A stretch of DNA of 64,000 nt from Pedobacter psychrophilus. GTDB taxonomy: Bacteria > Bacteroidota > Bacteroidia > Sphingobacteriales > Sphingobacteriaceae. Shown here piece after piece: positions 34,645 through 44,280 of the stretch. Every line of letters starts with the position of its first letter. The stretch's first letter is position 1. The position numbers and the translations under genes are program-made. The DNA lies in the NCBI RefSeq assembly GCF_001652725.1, contig NZ_LWHJ01000031.1, forward strand, positions 186,001-250,000. Direction: 5' to 3'. The notes below the pieces were generated by a model. It made no database searches and was not told the origin of the DNA. It saw nothing but the letters and a program-made list of their open reading frames with translations.

Positions 34645-35440
34645 AACCATCTCTTACATTAAACAAAAGGTTGGTGATTTTAATCCAGAAGTAGGAATTA
34701 TTTTAGGAACAGGACTTGGTGGCTTGGTTTCAGAAATTGAAGTACAATACCAATTAATGTATTCCAATATCCCAAATTTCCCTATGTCAACCTTAGAATT
34801 TCATTCTGGTAAACTAATTTTTGGGACAATATCTGGTAAAAAAGTTATTGCTATGCAAGGCAGGTTACACTATTATGAAGGCTATAATATGAAGCAGATT
34901 ACTTTCCCGGTAAGGGTGATGAAGATGCTGGGTATCCAAAAGCTTTTTGTTTCTAATGCTAGTGGTTCTTTAAATCCTGATTTTAAAAAAGGAGATTTAA
35001 TGGTGATTGAAGATCATATTAACTTACAACCTGATAATCCATTAATTGGTAGAAATTTTGAAGAATTAGGACCTCGTTTTCCTGATATGAGCCAACCTTA
35101 TCATAAGGGTATGATGGAAAAAGCTTTAAAAATTGCTCAAGAAAAAAATATTAATTGCCATAAAGGAGTTTACGTATCTGTAACCGGTCCTAATTTAGAA
35201 ACCAAAGCTGAGTATAAATATTTAAGAATTATTGGCGGTGATGCTGTTGGTATGAGTACTGTTCCAGAAGTTATTGTGGCTAACCACATGGGTATACCTG
35301 TTTGTGCCATTTCTGTTTTAACGGATGAAGGTTTTTCTGAAGATTTACAACCAGTTTCTGTTGAGGAAATCATTAAAATTGCCAGCGAAGCAGAACCTCA
35401 ACTTACATCTATTATTAAAGAATTGATTTTACAGCTATAA
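34625..35440 (+). CDS. Purine-nucleoside phosphorylase (trimeric, PunA type)
   Basis: This enzyme cleaves purine nucleosides to base and ribose-1-phosphate in salvage. The 271-aa protein shows the phosphate-binding GTGLGGLVSEIE, then MQGRLHYYEGYNMKQ, FVSNASGSLNPDF and the substrate-binding VTGPNLETKAEYKYL. GGDAVGMSTVPEVI and LTDEG complete the site. Length and motifs fit the trimeric family. It overlaps lpxK and is followed two bases later by a porin-like gene, so the three may be co-transcribed. Confidence 0.95.
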   Translation: MLSNISETISYIKQKVGDFNPEVGIILGTGLGGLVSEIEVQYQLMYSNIPNFPMSTLEFHSGKLIFGTISGKKVIAMQGRLHYYEGYNMKQITFPVRVMKMLGIQKLFVSNASGSLNPDFKKGDLMVIEDHINLQPDNPLIGRNFEELGPRFPDMSQPYHKGMMEKALKIAQEKNINCHKGVYVSVTGPNLETKAEYKYLRIIGGDAVGMSTVPEVIVANHMGIPVCAISVLTDEGFSEDLQPVSVEEIIKIASEAEPQLTSIIKELILQL

Positions 35441-35442
35441 TC

Positions 35443-37500
35443 TTGAAGAAGCTTTTTTTACTTTTCTTTTTATTGATTTCTGCATCTTTTTGTTTTGCGC
35501 AGTTTATCCCTCAAAGGGGTAGGCCTTTACCTGTGCCAGGTAGCCCGCAAAATGAACCAACAGATCCAAGAAATCAGGTTCCTCCTCAAAATGAAGAAAA
35601 TACAGAAGAAAATATAGATTCTCTAAGAGAAAAACTAGATAAAAAAAAGGATTCAATCATCTACAATTCTACTTATATCAGATACACAAAAGAAGAATAT
35701 CTAAAAGACAGTACCAGATTATTTCCTATTGATACCACTGTTAAAAATTTCCATAGGTACAGAATATTAGACGACCCAGAACATCCTACTATGAATTTGG
35801 GATTGTTGGGTTTATCTTACAGAGATATGCTTTTTGAGCCAGCAAAAACAATTGGCTTTGATGTTGGCTATCATTATTATGATAGATATTTATTGAAGCC
35901 AGAAGATATTATCTATTATAAAGCCAGAAGTCCATATACAGATTTATATTATGTAACGCCTGCATTTGGTAGACTTTCTGAACAAATGTTTGCTGTAACC
36001 CATTCTCAAAATATTAAACCAAATTGGAATATTGGGGCAAGTTTTGCAAAAAAAGGATCTCGCTCCTATTATGGCGCACCAGCCCGGCAGGCTGATAGAG
36101 TAGTGGTTAACCATTTAAATGCTGCTTTATGGACATGGTATGAATCGCCAAACAAAAGATACACATTACTAGCCAATGCTATTTTTAATAACCTTAAAGG
36201 ATATGAAAACGGTTCTATCTTAAACGATTCTATTTTTACAGAACCAACTAATGTTGCTCCAGAATTTGAAGAATCAAGATTAAGTACTGCAAAACATAAC
36301 TGGCATAATAACTCTATCTATTTAAAGCAGTTTTATAATATTGGTAAACAAAAAACAATTGATAGCAACAGTAACGTATTACCCACCCAAAGAGTGAGTT
36401 ATAACTTACAATATCAAACTCAAAAATTTTATTTTACAAATGATGGTTTTGACGATACCGGCTTATTAAAAAATTATTTCATTTATCAAGATTCTTCTAA
36501 AACTGGCGACAGTACTAAATTAAATCACTTAAAAAATGAATTTAATTATAGCTTTTATTTAAGGGGAAAAAGTGTGTCCTTTTTAAGGAATGAGTTAAAA
36601 GTAGAAGTTGGCATTCAACATGATTTTTATAGTTATGAGCAGTTTACATTTAAAACCAATTTCCAGGATATTACTTTAAAAGGTAACGCAAATTATGGCT
36701 TTAATGATAAAGCAAATTTAAATGTTAAACTTTCTCAAATCATCCAAGGTCGTAATTTTGGAGATTTTCTTTATGAAGCCCAATCTGAAATTAAATTAGG
36801 TAATAAAATAGGAAGTGTAATTTTTGAAGGCTATTCCCAAAATCAAAGTCCAGCTTTAATCTATGAAAGGCAAGTCACTAATCATTATCAATGGAATTTA
36901 AGTTTTAAAAAAATCACTACTCAACATTTAGGCTTTTCTTATGTAATTCCTAAATATTTTTTAAAGGCTAAGGCCGAGTATTATTTAGTGAATAATCATT
37001 TATATTTTGAGCAGGGAACAGATAGCGATGCCTCACCAACTCAATATGGAAGTGCAATTAATTTATTAAAGCTAAGCTTAAGAAAAGATTTCAAATTTGG
37101 CAAATTCACTTTTGAGAATTATTTAGTTTATCAAAAAACAGATAATGAGAATATCTTAAGAACACCAGAAATCTACACTTTTCACAGCTTATATTTTTCT
37201 CAAAATTTCTTTAAAGTTTTAAAAACCGATATTGGGATAGATGTTAAATATTTTAGTAAATATACATCACCTAAATATGCCCCTGCAATCGGTGTTTTTT
37301 ATAATGGCGGGAATGTTCAGTTTGACACCTACCCTATCGCAGATGTTTGGATAAGAACCAATTGGAAAAGAGCAAATTTGTTTTTGCGTTATGATTATTT
37401 AAATCAAGGCTTATTTAGTAAAGGATATTACACTGTTAATCGTTATCCAATGCCATATTCTTTGGCAAAATTTGGAGTAAGCTGGAAGTTTTACGATTAA
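35443..37500 (+). CDS. Putative porin (Porin_10-like outer-membrane protein)
   Basis: This 685-aa protein has a signal peptide (LFLLFFLLISASFCFAQ), then a Pro/Asn/Glu-rich linker to about residue 60 and a long barrel-like region. Features matching Bacteroidota putative porins are the NLGLLGLSYRDMLFEP segment, repeated aromatic strands and the C-terminal PYSLAKFGVSWKFYD, which ends with an aromatic-containing strand as expected for Bam-dependent barrels. The only in-frame start before the signal is TTG at 35443. It follows purine nucleoside phosphorylase by two bases. Solute specificity is unknown. Confidence 0.78.
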   Translation: MKKLFLLFFLLISASFCFAQFIPQRGRPLPVPGSPQNEPTDPRNQVPPQNEENTEENIDSLREKLDKKKDSIIYNSTYIRYTKEEYLKDSTRLFPIDTTVKNFHRYRILDDPEHPTMNLGLLGLSYRDMLFEPAKTIGFDVGYHYYDRYLLKPEDIIYYKARSPYTDLYYVTPAFGRLSEQMFAVTHSQNIKPNWNIGASFAKKGSRSYYGAPARQADRVVVNHLNAALWTWYESPNKRYTLLANAIFNNLKGYENGSILNDSIFTEPTNVAPEFEESRLSTAKHNWHNNSIYLKQFYNIGKQKTIDSNSNVLPTQRVSYNLQYQTQKFYFTNDGFDDTGLLKNYFIYQDSSKTGDSTKLNHLKNEFNYSFYLRGKSVSFLRNELKVEVGIQHDFYSYEQFTFKTNFQDITLKGNANYGFNDKANLNVKLSQIIQGRNFGDFLYEAQSEIKLGNKIGSVIFEGYSQNQSPALIYERQVTNHYQWNLSFKKITTQHLGFSYVIPKYFLKAKAEYYLVNNHLYFEQGTDSDASPTQYGSAINLLKLSLRKDFKFGKFTFENYLVYQKTDNENILRTPEIYTFHSLYFSQNFFKVLKTDIGIDVKYFSKYTSPKYAPAIGVFYNGGNVQFDTYPIADVWIRTNWKRANLFLRYDYLNQGLFSKGYYTVNRYPMPYSLAKFGVSWKFYD

Positions 37501-37608
37501 ATTATCTGAATGTTGACTATTATGATTTTTATTGTCTAACTATAGATTATCAGTATTTTAAGATTATCAGGATTTCCCTATTAACTGAATAAAAGTTTTG
37601 ATTCCTAC

Positions 37609-37875
37609 ACTTAGATATTAGAGTTATTATTAAAGCTGATTAGCGAAATATTCTCTTTTAGAATTGGTGACAATTAGTGCTATTCGTGGCAAAAATTTTT
37701 TCCACCTTTTTAATCCGTGTTTCTCTAAATTTATTTACTAAACTTAGATTATTAAAGTTCTTGTTAAATCTAATTAGCGAAATATTCTCTTTTTAGAATT
37801 AGTGAACATTAGTGCAATTCGTGGCAAAAATTTTTTCCTCCCTTTACTTCGTGTTTCTCTAAGTAAACCAAGTGT
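37609..37875. repeat. Two tandem ~133-bp copies of a dispersed-type intergenic repeat
   Basis: Each unit contains ACTTAGAT, then ATTAGCGAAATATTCTC, AATTCGTGGCAAAAA-type sequence and CGTGTTTCTCTAA. The copies at 37609-37741 and 37742-37875 are offset by 133-134 bases with scattered differences. No ORF of coding character is present. The whole gap from 37501 to 37931 is otherwise AT-rich filler upstream of two lipoprotein genes. The CGTGGC and CGTGTTTCTCT motifs resemble widely dispersed intergenic repeats of Bacteroidota. Confidence 0.7.
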
Positions 37876-37931
37876 TTAAAATTTGGTAAGGTAATTGTAA
37901 AGTGTTGGCAGTCAAACAAATTTAAAAAATA

Positions 37932-38363
37932 ATGAAAAATTTAAAAAAAACAATCAATGTTGCTTTATTAATCACTCCAATTGTAGTTTTAGCTGCTTGT
38001 AATAACAACAAAGCTAAATATGAAGATTTAGCAACCGGAGAAAAAGTGTATATCATTAAAGACGCAGAAACAGGAATGGCCATAGATAGTGTGAGCCAAA
38101 AACCAGTGATGTTTTACGTGGATTTAGACACAAAAGATACTATAAATGGCACTACAGGTGCTGTTGTTAACAATCAGATTGTTAAAGATGCCGAAGGAAA
38201 ATACGAAATGGCAAAAAGCGATTTGGAACAACAAATTGATGAAATGAAATCTGAAGATGGTGTGAAAATTAAAGTTGAAAAAGATGGAGACTATAAAATA
38301 AAAACAGATGACAAAAAGATAAAAATTGAAGACGGAGAAGCTAAAATTAAAACTGATAATTAG
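37932..38363 (+). CDS. Small lipoprotein with acidic/lysine KIK-type tail
   Basis: This 143-aa protein has a lipoprotein signal ending VLAAC and a small domain with YEDLATGEKVYIIKDAETG followed by AIDSVSQKPVMFYVDLDTKDT. The C-terminal third is low-complexity KIK/D/E sequence (GVKIKVEKDGDYKIKTDDKK). The next gene is a paralogue with the same layout, starting six bases later. No known family is recognised. It is likely anchored in the envelope with an extended charged tail. Confidence 0.7.
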   Translation: MKNLKKTINVALLITPIVVLAACNNNKAKYEDLATGEKVYIIKDAETGMAIDSVSQKPVMFYVDLDTKDTINGTTGAVVNNQIVKDAEGKYEMAKSDLEQQIDEMKSEDGVKIKVEKDGDYKIKTDDKKIKIEDGEAKIKTDN

Positions 38364-38369
38364 TCTATC

Positions 38370-38921
38370 ATGAAAAAGATATTTTTAAGTATGATTGCTG
38401 CGGTTATTATTTTAACGGCTTGCAACAATGATTCAAAGGACGATTCAACAAGCAACGATAGCACTTCTGTTTCAATGGATGAAGATAATGCCATGACTGA
38501 TATGGATAAGCCTGTTGTAAAACCTGGTAAATATAAAAACCTTTCTACTGGGGAAGATATAGAGATTACAAGAGACGAAACGACTGGAATTGCTGTTGAT
38601 AGTAAAACACAACTTCCAGTTGAATTTTATTACGACCCAATTACCATGGATACTTTATATCAAAATGGTATGAAGGTAAATAATATGTTAGTTAGCTTGG
38701 GTGATGGAAAATATAAATTAGATGATATGAAAATCAAAATTGATGGCGATGAAATCAAAATCAAAACTGATACATCTAAAATCAAAATAGATAATGACAC
38801 CTATAAATCTAAAAGCGGTGATGAAAAAACAAAAGTGACCGATGATAAGATGAAGATAAAAGACGAGACAGGAAAAGTTAAAATCACCGAGGATGGTACT
38901 AAAATAAAGCCCAAAAGCTAA
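38370..38921 (+). CDS. Paralogous lipoprotein with longer KIK repeats
   Basis: This 183-aa protein repeats the layout of its upstream neighbour: a lipoprotein signal ending ILTAC, an Asp/Ser-rich linker, the core YKNLSTGEDIEITRDETTG and VDSKTQLPVEFYYDPITMDT. A longer tail carries KIK/KVT units (MKIKIDGDEIKIKTDTSK). Shared core positions are TGE, a D-x-TG motif, DS and PV-FY. The two genes arose by tandem duplication and form one unit that ends in a terminator. Function unknown. Confidence 0.7.
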   Translation: MKKIFLSMIAAVIILTACNNDSKDDSTSNDSTSVSMDEDNAMTDMDKPVVKPGKYKNLSTGEDIEITRDETTGIAVDSKTQLPVEFYYDPITMDTLYQNGMKVNNMLVSLGDGKYKLDDMKIKIDGDEIKIKTDTSKIKIDNDTYKSKSGDEKTKVTDDKMKIKDETGKVKITEDGTKIKPKS

Positions 38922-38937
38922 TAAATTTAAAAAAATG

Positions 38938-38968
38938 AGAACTCTTAGTAATAAGGGTTCTTTTTTTG
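38938..38968 (+). terminator. Terminator after the lipoprotein pair
   Basis: AGAACTCTTA pairs with TAAGGGTTCT (one G-T wobble) around a four-base loop, followed by a run of seven T residues. It lies just after the second lipoprotein stop. Confidence 0.85.
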
Positions 38969-39002
38969 CTTATAAATTTTTACAAACTTTAAATATTTAA
39001 GA

Positions 39003-40544
39003 ATGACAGTGATTGGTGAACTGATTAAAAAAGCAATAAGCGTATCAGGATTTATTACAGGCGACCCCAACCCTAACACAGCTCAAAAAGAAGTGTTAAT
39101 AAATCTTTTAGAAAAGGCAAAACATACTGCATTTGGTAAAAAATATCTTTTTACAGAAATTTTAAAATCAGAAAATCCCATTCAAAAGTTTCAAGAGATT
39201 GTTCCCATCCATGATTATGATAAAATGAATGATGATTGGTGGCATTATCTTTTAGAAGGACATCAAAATGTAACTTGGCCTGGCGGGCAAAATTATTTTG
39301 CACTTAGTAGCGGTACTACAAGCAACAGCAAACATATACCTGTTACGGATGATATGCTGGACTCTATTAGAAAATCTGGTATCCAACAAATTATGAGTTT
39401 AAAAAACTTTGATTTACCAGGAGATTTTTTTGAGAAGCAAATTTTGATGTTGGGAAGTAGTACCGATTTAATCAATAAAGAAGATCATTTAGAGGGCGAA
39501 ATTTCTGGTATATCGGCCAGTAATATTCCTGCCTGGTTTAAAGGATTTTACAAACCCGGCGAAGAAATAGCAGCCATAAAAAATTGGGATGAGAAAGTTA
39601 AGCGTATTGCAGAGGAAGCTCCAAACTGGGATATTGGTAGTCTTTCTGGAATTCCAAGTTGGGTTCAATTAATGTTGGAAGCAGTAATCAAATATCATAA
39701 ATTAGAAAACATTCATGAAATATGGCCTAATTTACAGGTTTATACTTCTGGAGGAGTTGCATTTGAACCTTATCGTAAAAGTTTTGAAAAGCTATTAGAT
39801 CATCCCATTATTTATATTGATACTTATTTGGCATCAGAAGGATTTTTGGCTATGCAACGCCGTCCTGATGTTTCCTCTATGGCATTAAGCATTAATAATG
39901 GAGTATTTTTTGAATTTGTACCTTTTGAAGATAAAAACATTGATGATAAAGGTGCAGTAAAACAAAATTCAGAGGTTTTGGCTTTCGCCGATACTGTAGA
40001 AAATGTAGAATATGTATTATTAATATCAACTGTTGCTGGTGCCTGGCGTTATATGATTGGTGATACAGTAACAATCACAAACAAAGAATTAGCAGAAATT
40101 AAAATTACTGGTCGTACTAAACATTATTTAAACGTTGTGGGTTCGCAATTATCTGTTCACCAAATGAATAGCGCTTTAGAACATCTAAGCAAGAACCATA
40201 CTGATTTATGTACTAAAGAATTTGTAGTTTCTGCAATTCATAATGAAAATGAAGAGTACATACATAAATGGTTATTAGGTGTAGAGGGCGATTTCAACCA
40301 AATAGATAGAGAAAATTTAGCTTCTGAATTAGACGGCTTCTTAAACATCAACAATAAAAATTATGCTGTTGCCCGCACAAAAGCGCTAAAAGGTGTAGAA
40401 GTTGAATTATTTGAAGTGGAAAAATTTTATAATTGGAGCCATGAAAAAAAGAATCTTGGAGGACAAGCTAAAATACCGAGGGTATTAAAAGAAGAGGAGT
40501 TTTTAGAATTTCAAGATTTTTTAAAGAATAATATAGTTAAGTAA
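39003..40544 (+). CDS. GH3-family acyl-adenylating enzyme
   Basis: This 513-aa cytosolic protein matches the GH3 auxin-responsive promoter family, whose plant members conjugate amino acids to acyl acids through an acyl-adenylate. The nucleotide-binding motif is FALSSGTTSNSKHIPVT. Later motifs are IYIDTYLASEGFLAMQ, the segment WRYMIGDTVTI and IKITGRTKHYLNVVG before the mobile C-terminal domain. The bacterial substrate is unknown. It is a single-gene unit after a terminator and converges on the zinc peptidase gene. Confidence 0.9.
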   Translation: MTVIGELIKKAISVSGFITGDPNPNTAQKEVLINLLEKAKHTAFGKKYLFTEILKSENPIQKFQEIVPIHDYDKMNDDWWHYLLEGHQNVTWPGGQNYFALSSGTTSNSKHIPVTDDMLDSIRKSGIQQIMSLKNFDLPGDFFEKQILMLGSSTDLINKEDHLEGEISGISASNIPAWFKGFYKPGEEIAAIKNWDEKVKRIAEEAPNWDIGSLSGIPSWVQLMLEAVIKYHKLENIHEIWPNLQVYTSGGVAFEPYRKSFEKLLDHPIIYIDTYLASEGFLAMQRRPDVSSMALSINNGVFFEFVPFEDKNIDDKGAVKQNSEVLAFADTVENVEYVLLISTVAGAWRYMIGDTVTITNKELAEIKITGRTKHYLNVVGSQLSVHQMNSALEHLSKNHTDLCTKEFVVSAIHNENEEYIHKWLLGVEGDFNQIDRENLASELDGFLNINNKNYAVARTKALKGVEVELFEVEKFYNWSHEKKNLGGQAKIPRVLKEEEFLEFQDFLKNNIVK

Positions 40545-40556
40545 GTATTAATGGAG

Positions 40557-41222
40557 CTATTTAATGGCTCCTTTAATCTTTGCTTCTTCTAATTTTTTTA
40601 TCTGCTCAACAATATCATCAGGAGAAAGATATAATCTTGCAATTCGTTTCTTATAAACTTCTGGTAAATCAGAATTATCTAAAATAAACCTTTTTGTGTC
40701 TAAAATGTAAGCGCCTAAGCCATGGTTTACAGCATAAGTATCCGCGGCAACCTCTGCTTTTTTTAAACTTTTTTCATAAAAAAAGTATCCTAAACCAAAA
40801 GCAATCATTCCAAAAGTACTTTTATGTTCATAATCCATTATATGCCCTAACTCGTGACCAATCCAACCAATCATAATACTATCCGGTAGTTGGTGAATTG
40901 GTGTTACAGAATGAGTAAGTTTAAACATGGATGAAATATTTATCCGGTAAGCTCTGCTATCTTTTCCTCCCAATAAACTACCAATTATAGGTTGAGCTTG
41001 CATTACGGACTTTTTAATATCCTTTTTAAATACAAATGAAATAGGCGTATTTTTTAGTTCAGGATAATGAGATAAAGCTATTAAAACATTATGTTCAATT
41101 ATTTTAGGTATTTTTTTGTTGTACCTAAATTCATCTAAGTTTTGATTGGATGGATTTTTAGAAAGATTTGATTGTGATAAAATCATTAAACTTATAAGAG
41201 ATGAAACAAATATTGAAGCCAT
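40557..41222 (-). CDS. Small zinc metallopeptidase (gluzincin-like, HELGH)
   Basis: This 221-aa protein has an N-terminal hydrophobic stretch (MASIFVSSLISLMILS) and a zinc site IGHELGHIMDYEH with H123, E124 and H127. The third ligand is probably Glu157 in KKAEVAADTYAV, 30 residues further, as in M48-like gluzincins. A hydrophobic stretch (FGMIAFGLGYFFY) lies between. It lacks the multiple membrane helices of HtpX. It is probably a secreted or membrane-tethered peptidase with unknown target. Confidence 0.72.
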   Translation of the reverse strand: MASIFVSSLISLMILSQSNLSKNPSNQNLDEFRYNKKIPKIIEHNVLIALSHYPELKNTPISFVFKKDIKKSVMQAQPIIGSLLGGKDSRAYRINISSMFKLTHSVTPIHQLPDSIMIGWIGHELGHIMDYEHKSTFGMIAFGLGYFFYEKSLKKAEVAADTYAVNHGLGAYILDTKRFILDNSDLPEVYKKRIARLYLSPDDIVEQIKKLEEAKIKGAIK

Positions 41223-41325
41223 AATTTATATGCTGATATCATACAATCATGATTCATGCCATTAAAAATATCATTAATGGAAAAATAAATAATTTCAAAT
41301 TTAAAGCTGGCAATAAAATTGTATT

Positions 41326-41544
41326 ATGGACATTATGGAAGAGCAAAATAAAGATTACATAGAAAAAAAATCTCCTGAAGGTGTAGAAGATGATTATAAT
41401 CATAACAAAGAGAATAATCCTGCACCTGCCGAAGAAGCAGTTACAGAAAAAAATGATAAACCTGCAGGTTTAAGTATTACCTGGATTCTAGTGATATGCG
41501 TGGTTTTACTTTTTATAGTATATTTCTTTGTGAGAAATTATTAA
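41326..41544 (+). CDS. Small tail-anchored membrane protein, 72 aa
   Basis: The protein has an acidic, low-complexity cytoplasmic part (EEQNKDYIEKKSPEGVEDDY, then Asn/Glu/Ala-rich) and one C-terminal membrane helix (ITWILVICVVLLFIVYFFV). An alternative ATG three codons later is equally plausible. It converges with the last gene of the polysaccharide locus, the stop codons being adjacent. No family is recognised. Confidence 0.6.
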   Translation: MDIMEEQNKDYIEKKSPEGVEDDYNHNKENNPAPAEEAVTEKNDKPAGLSITWILVICVVLLFIVYFFVRNY

Positions 41545-42858
41545 TTATTTAATTATTATTTCTCTGGGAAAAACTTTCCAGTTTGGTCCAATAATATCCT
41601 TTAACCAAAAAGGAACTCTTTCTTTTCCTTTAATTTGGAAGATACCAGATGATTTTACTAAATCGGGTTTTAAAATTTCAAATCCATTTTGTAATTGAGC
41701 ACCTTTAACTTTATTATTTTTTATTTCTCCATCTAACAATTCCTCATTAAAGACAATTAGTTTTTTGGAATCGATGATTATATTATCTTCTAAAATTAAT
41801 CCTGTAGGCGGCATAATTCTTAAATTACTTTTTCCAGACCCTATAACAACTGCCTCTTTACAATCTATAATTAAGTTATTACTGATATTTGGATTTTTTA
41901 CTTGCCAATAACCATTTAACGGTGATTTATCCAAAGCATTCATAATAGAAATCGCTGCTCTTAAATCTGTTCCTGTTAAACCTTGTAAATAATTATTATG
42001 CACATTTTGGTTTTCACCAATTATTCTGATACCGCCTGTATTTTTTACATGGTTTCCAATAAAATAATTATTAGAAACCTCAGAATTATTACCATGTCTA
42101 AAAGTTACTGTACCAACACACTCGTAGAATAGATTGTTAGAAATTAGATTATGACCAGATTTAATGGATATGATTTCGGTTTCTCCGTTACAATTATCAA
42201 AAATATTATTTTCTACTTTTGCAAAAGAGTCATACATAGACCATTCACTAGTTCCAATCCTGATTATTTCTCCACCATTTACGCCTAAGTCTGGCCTTGG
42301 TCCAAAATAATTATGATCAATTTCTGAATAATTTGGTTTATCAGAAAGCCAAACTACTAATAAAGTACCTTGATGTTTTTTTCCAGAAAAAGCGCAATGG
42401 TCAACTCTGTTATGCTCACCAAAAACAGATACCCATTTATAATCAAAAGTTTTATCGGGATGATTATAATTAATGATGCTGGTATTTGTAACTCTACAAT
42501 TATTTGAGTTTTTGCTAAAAGTAATCACTGCTTCTTTCTCAGAATAACCATCGGCGAAAGCCAAACCATCTATTATCAAATAACTTCCTTCTATTTTAAG
42601 CGTAGAATTACCAGATAATAAAACTTCTCCAGATTTTTCGGCAATTAAAACAATCGGCAGTTTTTCTGTTCCATTCCCTTTAAATAAAATATTCTGGTTT
42701 TTCCAATCACCACTTTTCATGATCACCTTATCGCCTGCAGCCAATTGTAACGCTGTAATTTCTTGCGCATTTTTAACAGTGTAATCTTTGGCTTCAGCCT
42801 GATTTAAAATCGCTAAAAAACAAAAAGTTAATAGGAACTTAACAGTTATTTTAGTCAT
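41545..42858 (-). CDS. PL6-family polysaccharide lyase (alginate/chondroitinase-B type)
   Basis: This 437-aa secreted protein (signal ending NQAEAK) is a right-handed beta-helix lyase. Family signatures include [48 protein letters not shown] and [19 protein letters not shown]. Lys233 and Arg254 are the likely catalytic pair, with the same spacing as K250/R271 of chondroitinase B. PL6 members cleave alginate or dermatan sulfate by beta-elimination. The alginate-type partners nearby favour alginate or a mixed uronate polymer. It is the last gene of the locus, one base after GH88. Confidence 0.9.
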   Translation of the reverse strand: MTKITVKFLLTFCFLAILNQAEAKDYTVKNAQEITALQLAAGDKVIMKSGDWKNQNILFKGNGTEKLPIVLIAEKSGEVLLSGNSTLKIEGSYLIIDGLAFADGYSEKEAVITFSKNSNNCRVTNTSIINYNHPDKTFDYKWVSVFGEHNRVDHCAFSGKKHQGTLLVVWLSDKPNYSEIDHNYFGPRPDLGVNGGEIIRIGTSEWSMYDSFAKVENNIFDNCNGETEIISIKSGHNLISNNLFYECVGTVTFRHGNNSEVSNNYFIGNHVKNTGGIRIIGENQNVHNNYLQGLTGTDLRAAISIMNALDKSPLNGYWQVKNPNISNNLIIDCKEAVVIGSGKSNLRIMPPTGLILEDNIIIDSKKLIVFNEELLDGEIKNNKVKGAQLQNGFEILKPDLVKSSGIFQIKGKERVPFWLKDIIGPNWKVFPREIIIK

Positions 42859-42859
42859 C

Positions 42860-44056
42860 TTAATTAAATAAAGATTTGTTATTTTTTAATTTATTTGCCC
42901 GTATTAACGACTCTAAATAATAATAATCTGCATAACTTAATGGTACGTTTACTTCAGAATTAGAAGGTTTAGAACCTGTACTATAGTTTAAGATAAAACC
43001 TTTGCCCTCACCATTTTTAAAATTATAATTAGTAGAAAGATTCTTAAGAATTTTGGAAGCTTTAGGAAGATAATCATTTGTTTTGGTGTAAGTGCTTAAT
43101 TCAAATAAAGCGGAAGCAATAACTGCAGCTGCTGAGGCATCTCGAGGCTCGTTTTGAATATTCGGTACATCAAAATCCCAGTAAGGAATCAAATCTGCGG
43201 GCATGTTTTTATTATTGAAGATAAAACTTGCTACATTTTTTGCCTGAGCCAAATATTTTGGGTCTTTTGTTTCACGATAACACATGGTATAACCATAAAG
43301 TGCCCAAGCTTGTCCCCTCGCCCAAGCAGAAGCATCACTATATCCCTGATGGGTTTGTTTATGTTCTACTAATCCAGTTTCTGGATTGTAATCAATTACA
43401 TGATAAGTACTATAATCAGATCGAAAATGATTTTTCATCGTAGTATTAGCATGAGATACTGCAATTTTATAAAAACTTGAATCACCTGTTAGTTTTGTAG
43501 CCTCAAAAAGAAGTTCGAGGTTAAGCATATTATCAATAATAACAGGATAATCCCATTTATCATCATTATGATCCCAACTGCGGATTGCTCCAACTTTAGG
43601 ACTAAAACGGGTAGATAGTGTTTTTGCCGCTAGGATAATTACATTTTTATCATTTTCATTTTTTGTAAGACGATAAGCGTTTCCAAAACTGCAATATACT
43701 TTAAAGCCCATATCGTGGGTCTTATCATTAAATTTTTCTTGCTCAATAAATGCACTATATTTAATTGCTTCTTGCTTCCATTTGTCGTTTTTGGTGAGTT
43801 CGTACAAATACCAAAGTTCCCCAGGAAAGAAACCACTTGTCCAATCTTTTGAAGCTACCAGTTTTAAATTCCCGCCTTCTAAAGTCCTTGGAGTAACCAA
43901 TGTGCCGTTTTTGTTATCAGCCTTTGGAATTTCTTGAATCATTAAGTCTGTTTGCGCTTCAGCATGGCTTACTTCTTTTTTAAAATAAAGTTTTTGTGCG
44001 CAACTGCTGAGCGTTGTTATAGTAATGGCGATTGTTAATATTTGTTTAATATTCAT
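42860..44056 (-). CDS. GH88 unsaturated glucuronyl hydrolase, lipoprotein
   Basis: GH88 enzymes hydrolyse the 4,5-unsaturated uronate left at the non-reducing end by lyases. This 398-aa protein has a lipoprotein signal ending LSSC and an (alpha/alpha)6 barrel. Signatures include [32 protein letters not shown] with the catalytic-region Asp, [19 protein letters not shown] and [20 protein letters not shown]. All core residues appear intact. Its presence implies that glucuronyl-containing, and not only alginate-type, oligosaccharides are processed. It forms the tail of the locus with PL6, after a repeat-filled 223-bp gap. Confidence 0.94.
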   Translation of the reverse strand: MNIKQILTIAITITTLSSCAQKLYFKKEVSHAEAQTDLMIQEIPKADNKNGTLVTPRTLEGGNLKLVASKDWTSGFFPGELWYLYELTKNDKWKQEAIKYSAFIEQEKFNDKTHDMGFKVYCSFGNAYRLTKNENDKNVIILAAKTLSTRFSPKVGAIRSWDHNDDKWDYPVIIDNMLNLELLFEATKLTGDSSFYKIAVSHANTTMKNHFRSDYSTYHVIDYNPETGLVEHKQTHQGYSDASAWARGQAWALYGYTMCYRETKDPKYLAQAKNVASFIFNNKNMPADLIPYWDFDVPNIQNEPRDASAAAVIASALFELSTYTKTNDYLPKASKILKNLSTNYNFKNGEGKGFILNYSTGSKPSNSEVNVPLSYADYYYLESLIRANKLKNNKSLFN

Positions 44057-44161
44057 AGTGCTTTATAATTTACCACAAATGGAACAGAGTTTTTCACAGA
44101 GTTCACTAAGTAGGATTTATTTTTAACCACCGAGGGCGCAGTGATCACAGAGATAGATTGA
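44057..44161. repeat. Dispersed intergenic repeat (CACAGAG / CACCGAGGGCGCAGTG type)
   Basis: The stretch has CACAGAGTTCACTAAGTAGG and CCACCGAGGGCGCAGTGATC followed by ACAGAGATAG, a motif set I recognise as widely dispersed between genes in Bacteroidota. It directly abuts the heptamer array. No ORF is present. Confidence 0.55.
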
Positions 44162-44280
44162 ACTTTTTACTTTTTACTTTTTACTTTTTACTTTTTACTT
44201 TTTACTTTTTACTTTTTACTTTTTACTTTTTACTTTTTAATTTTTAATTTTTAATTTTTAATTTTTAATTTTTAATTTTT
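44162..44280. repeat. Heptanucleotide tandem array, (ACTTTTT)x11 then (AATTTTT)x6
   Basis: Seventeen perfect 7-base units run without interruption: eleven ACTTTTT and then six AATTTTT, differing only at the second base. The array touches the stop codon of the upstream lyase gene at 44280. On the transcribed minus strand the RNA would be purine-rich A5-GU/A5-UU. The array is prone to slippage and lies between two genes of one probable operon. Confidence 0.95.

Noticed and set aside
44162-44280. CRISPR-like array
   Set aside because: Units are seven bases with no spacers and no cas genes nearby; it is a simple tandem repeat.
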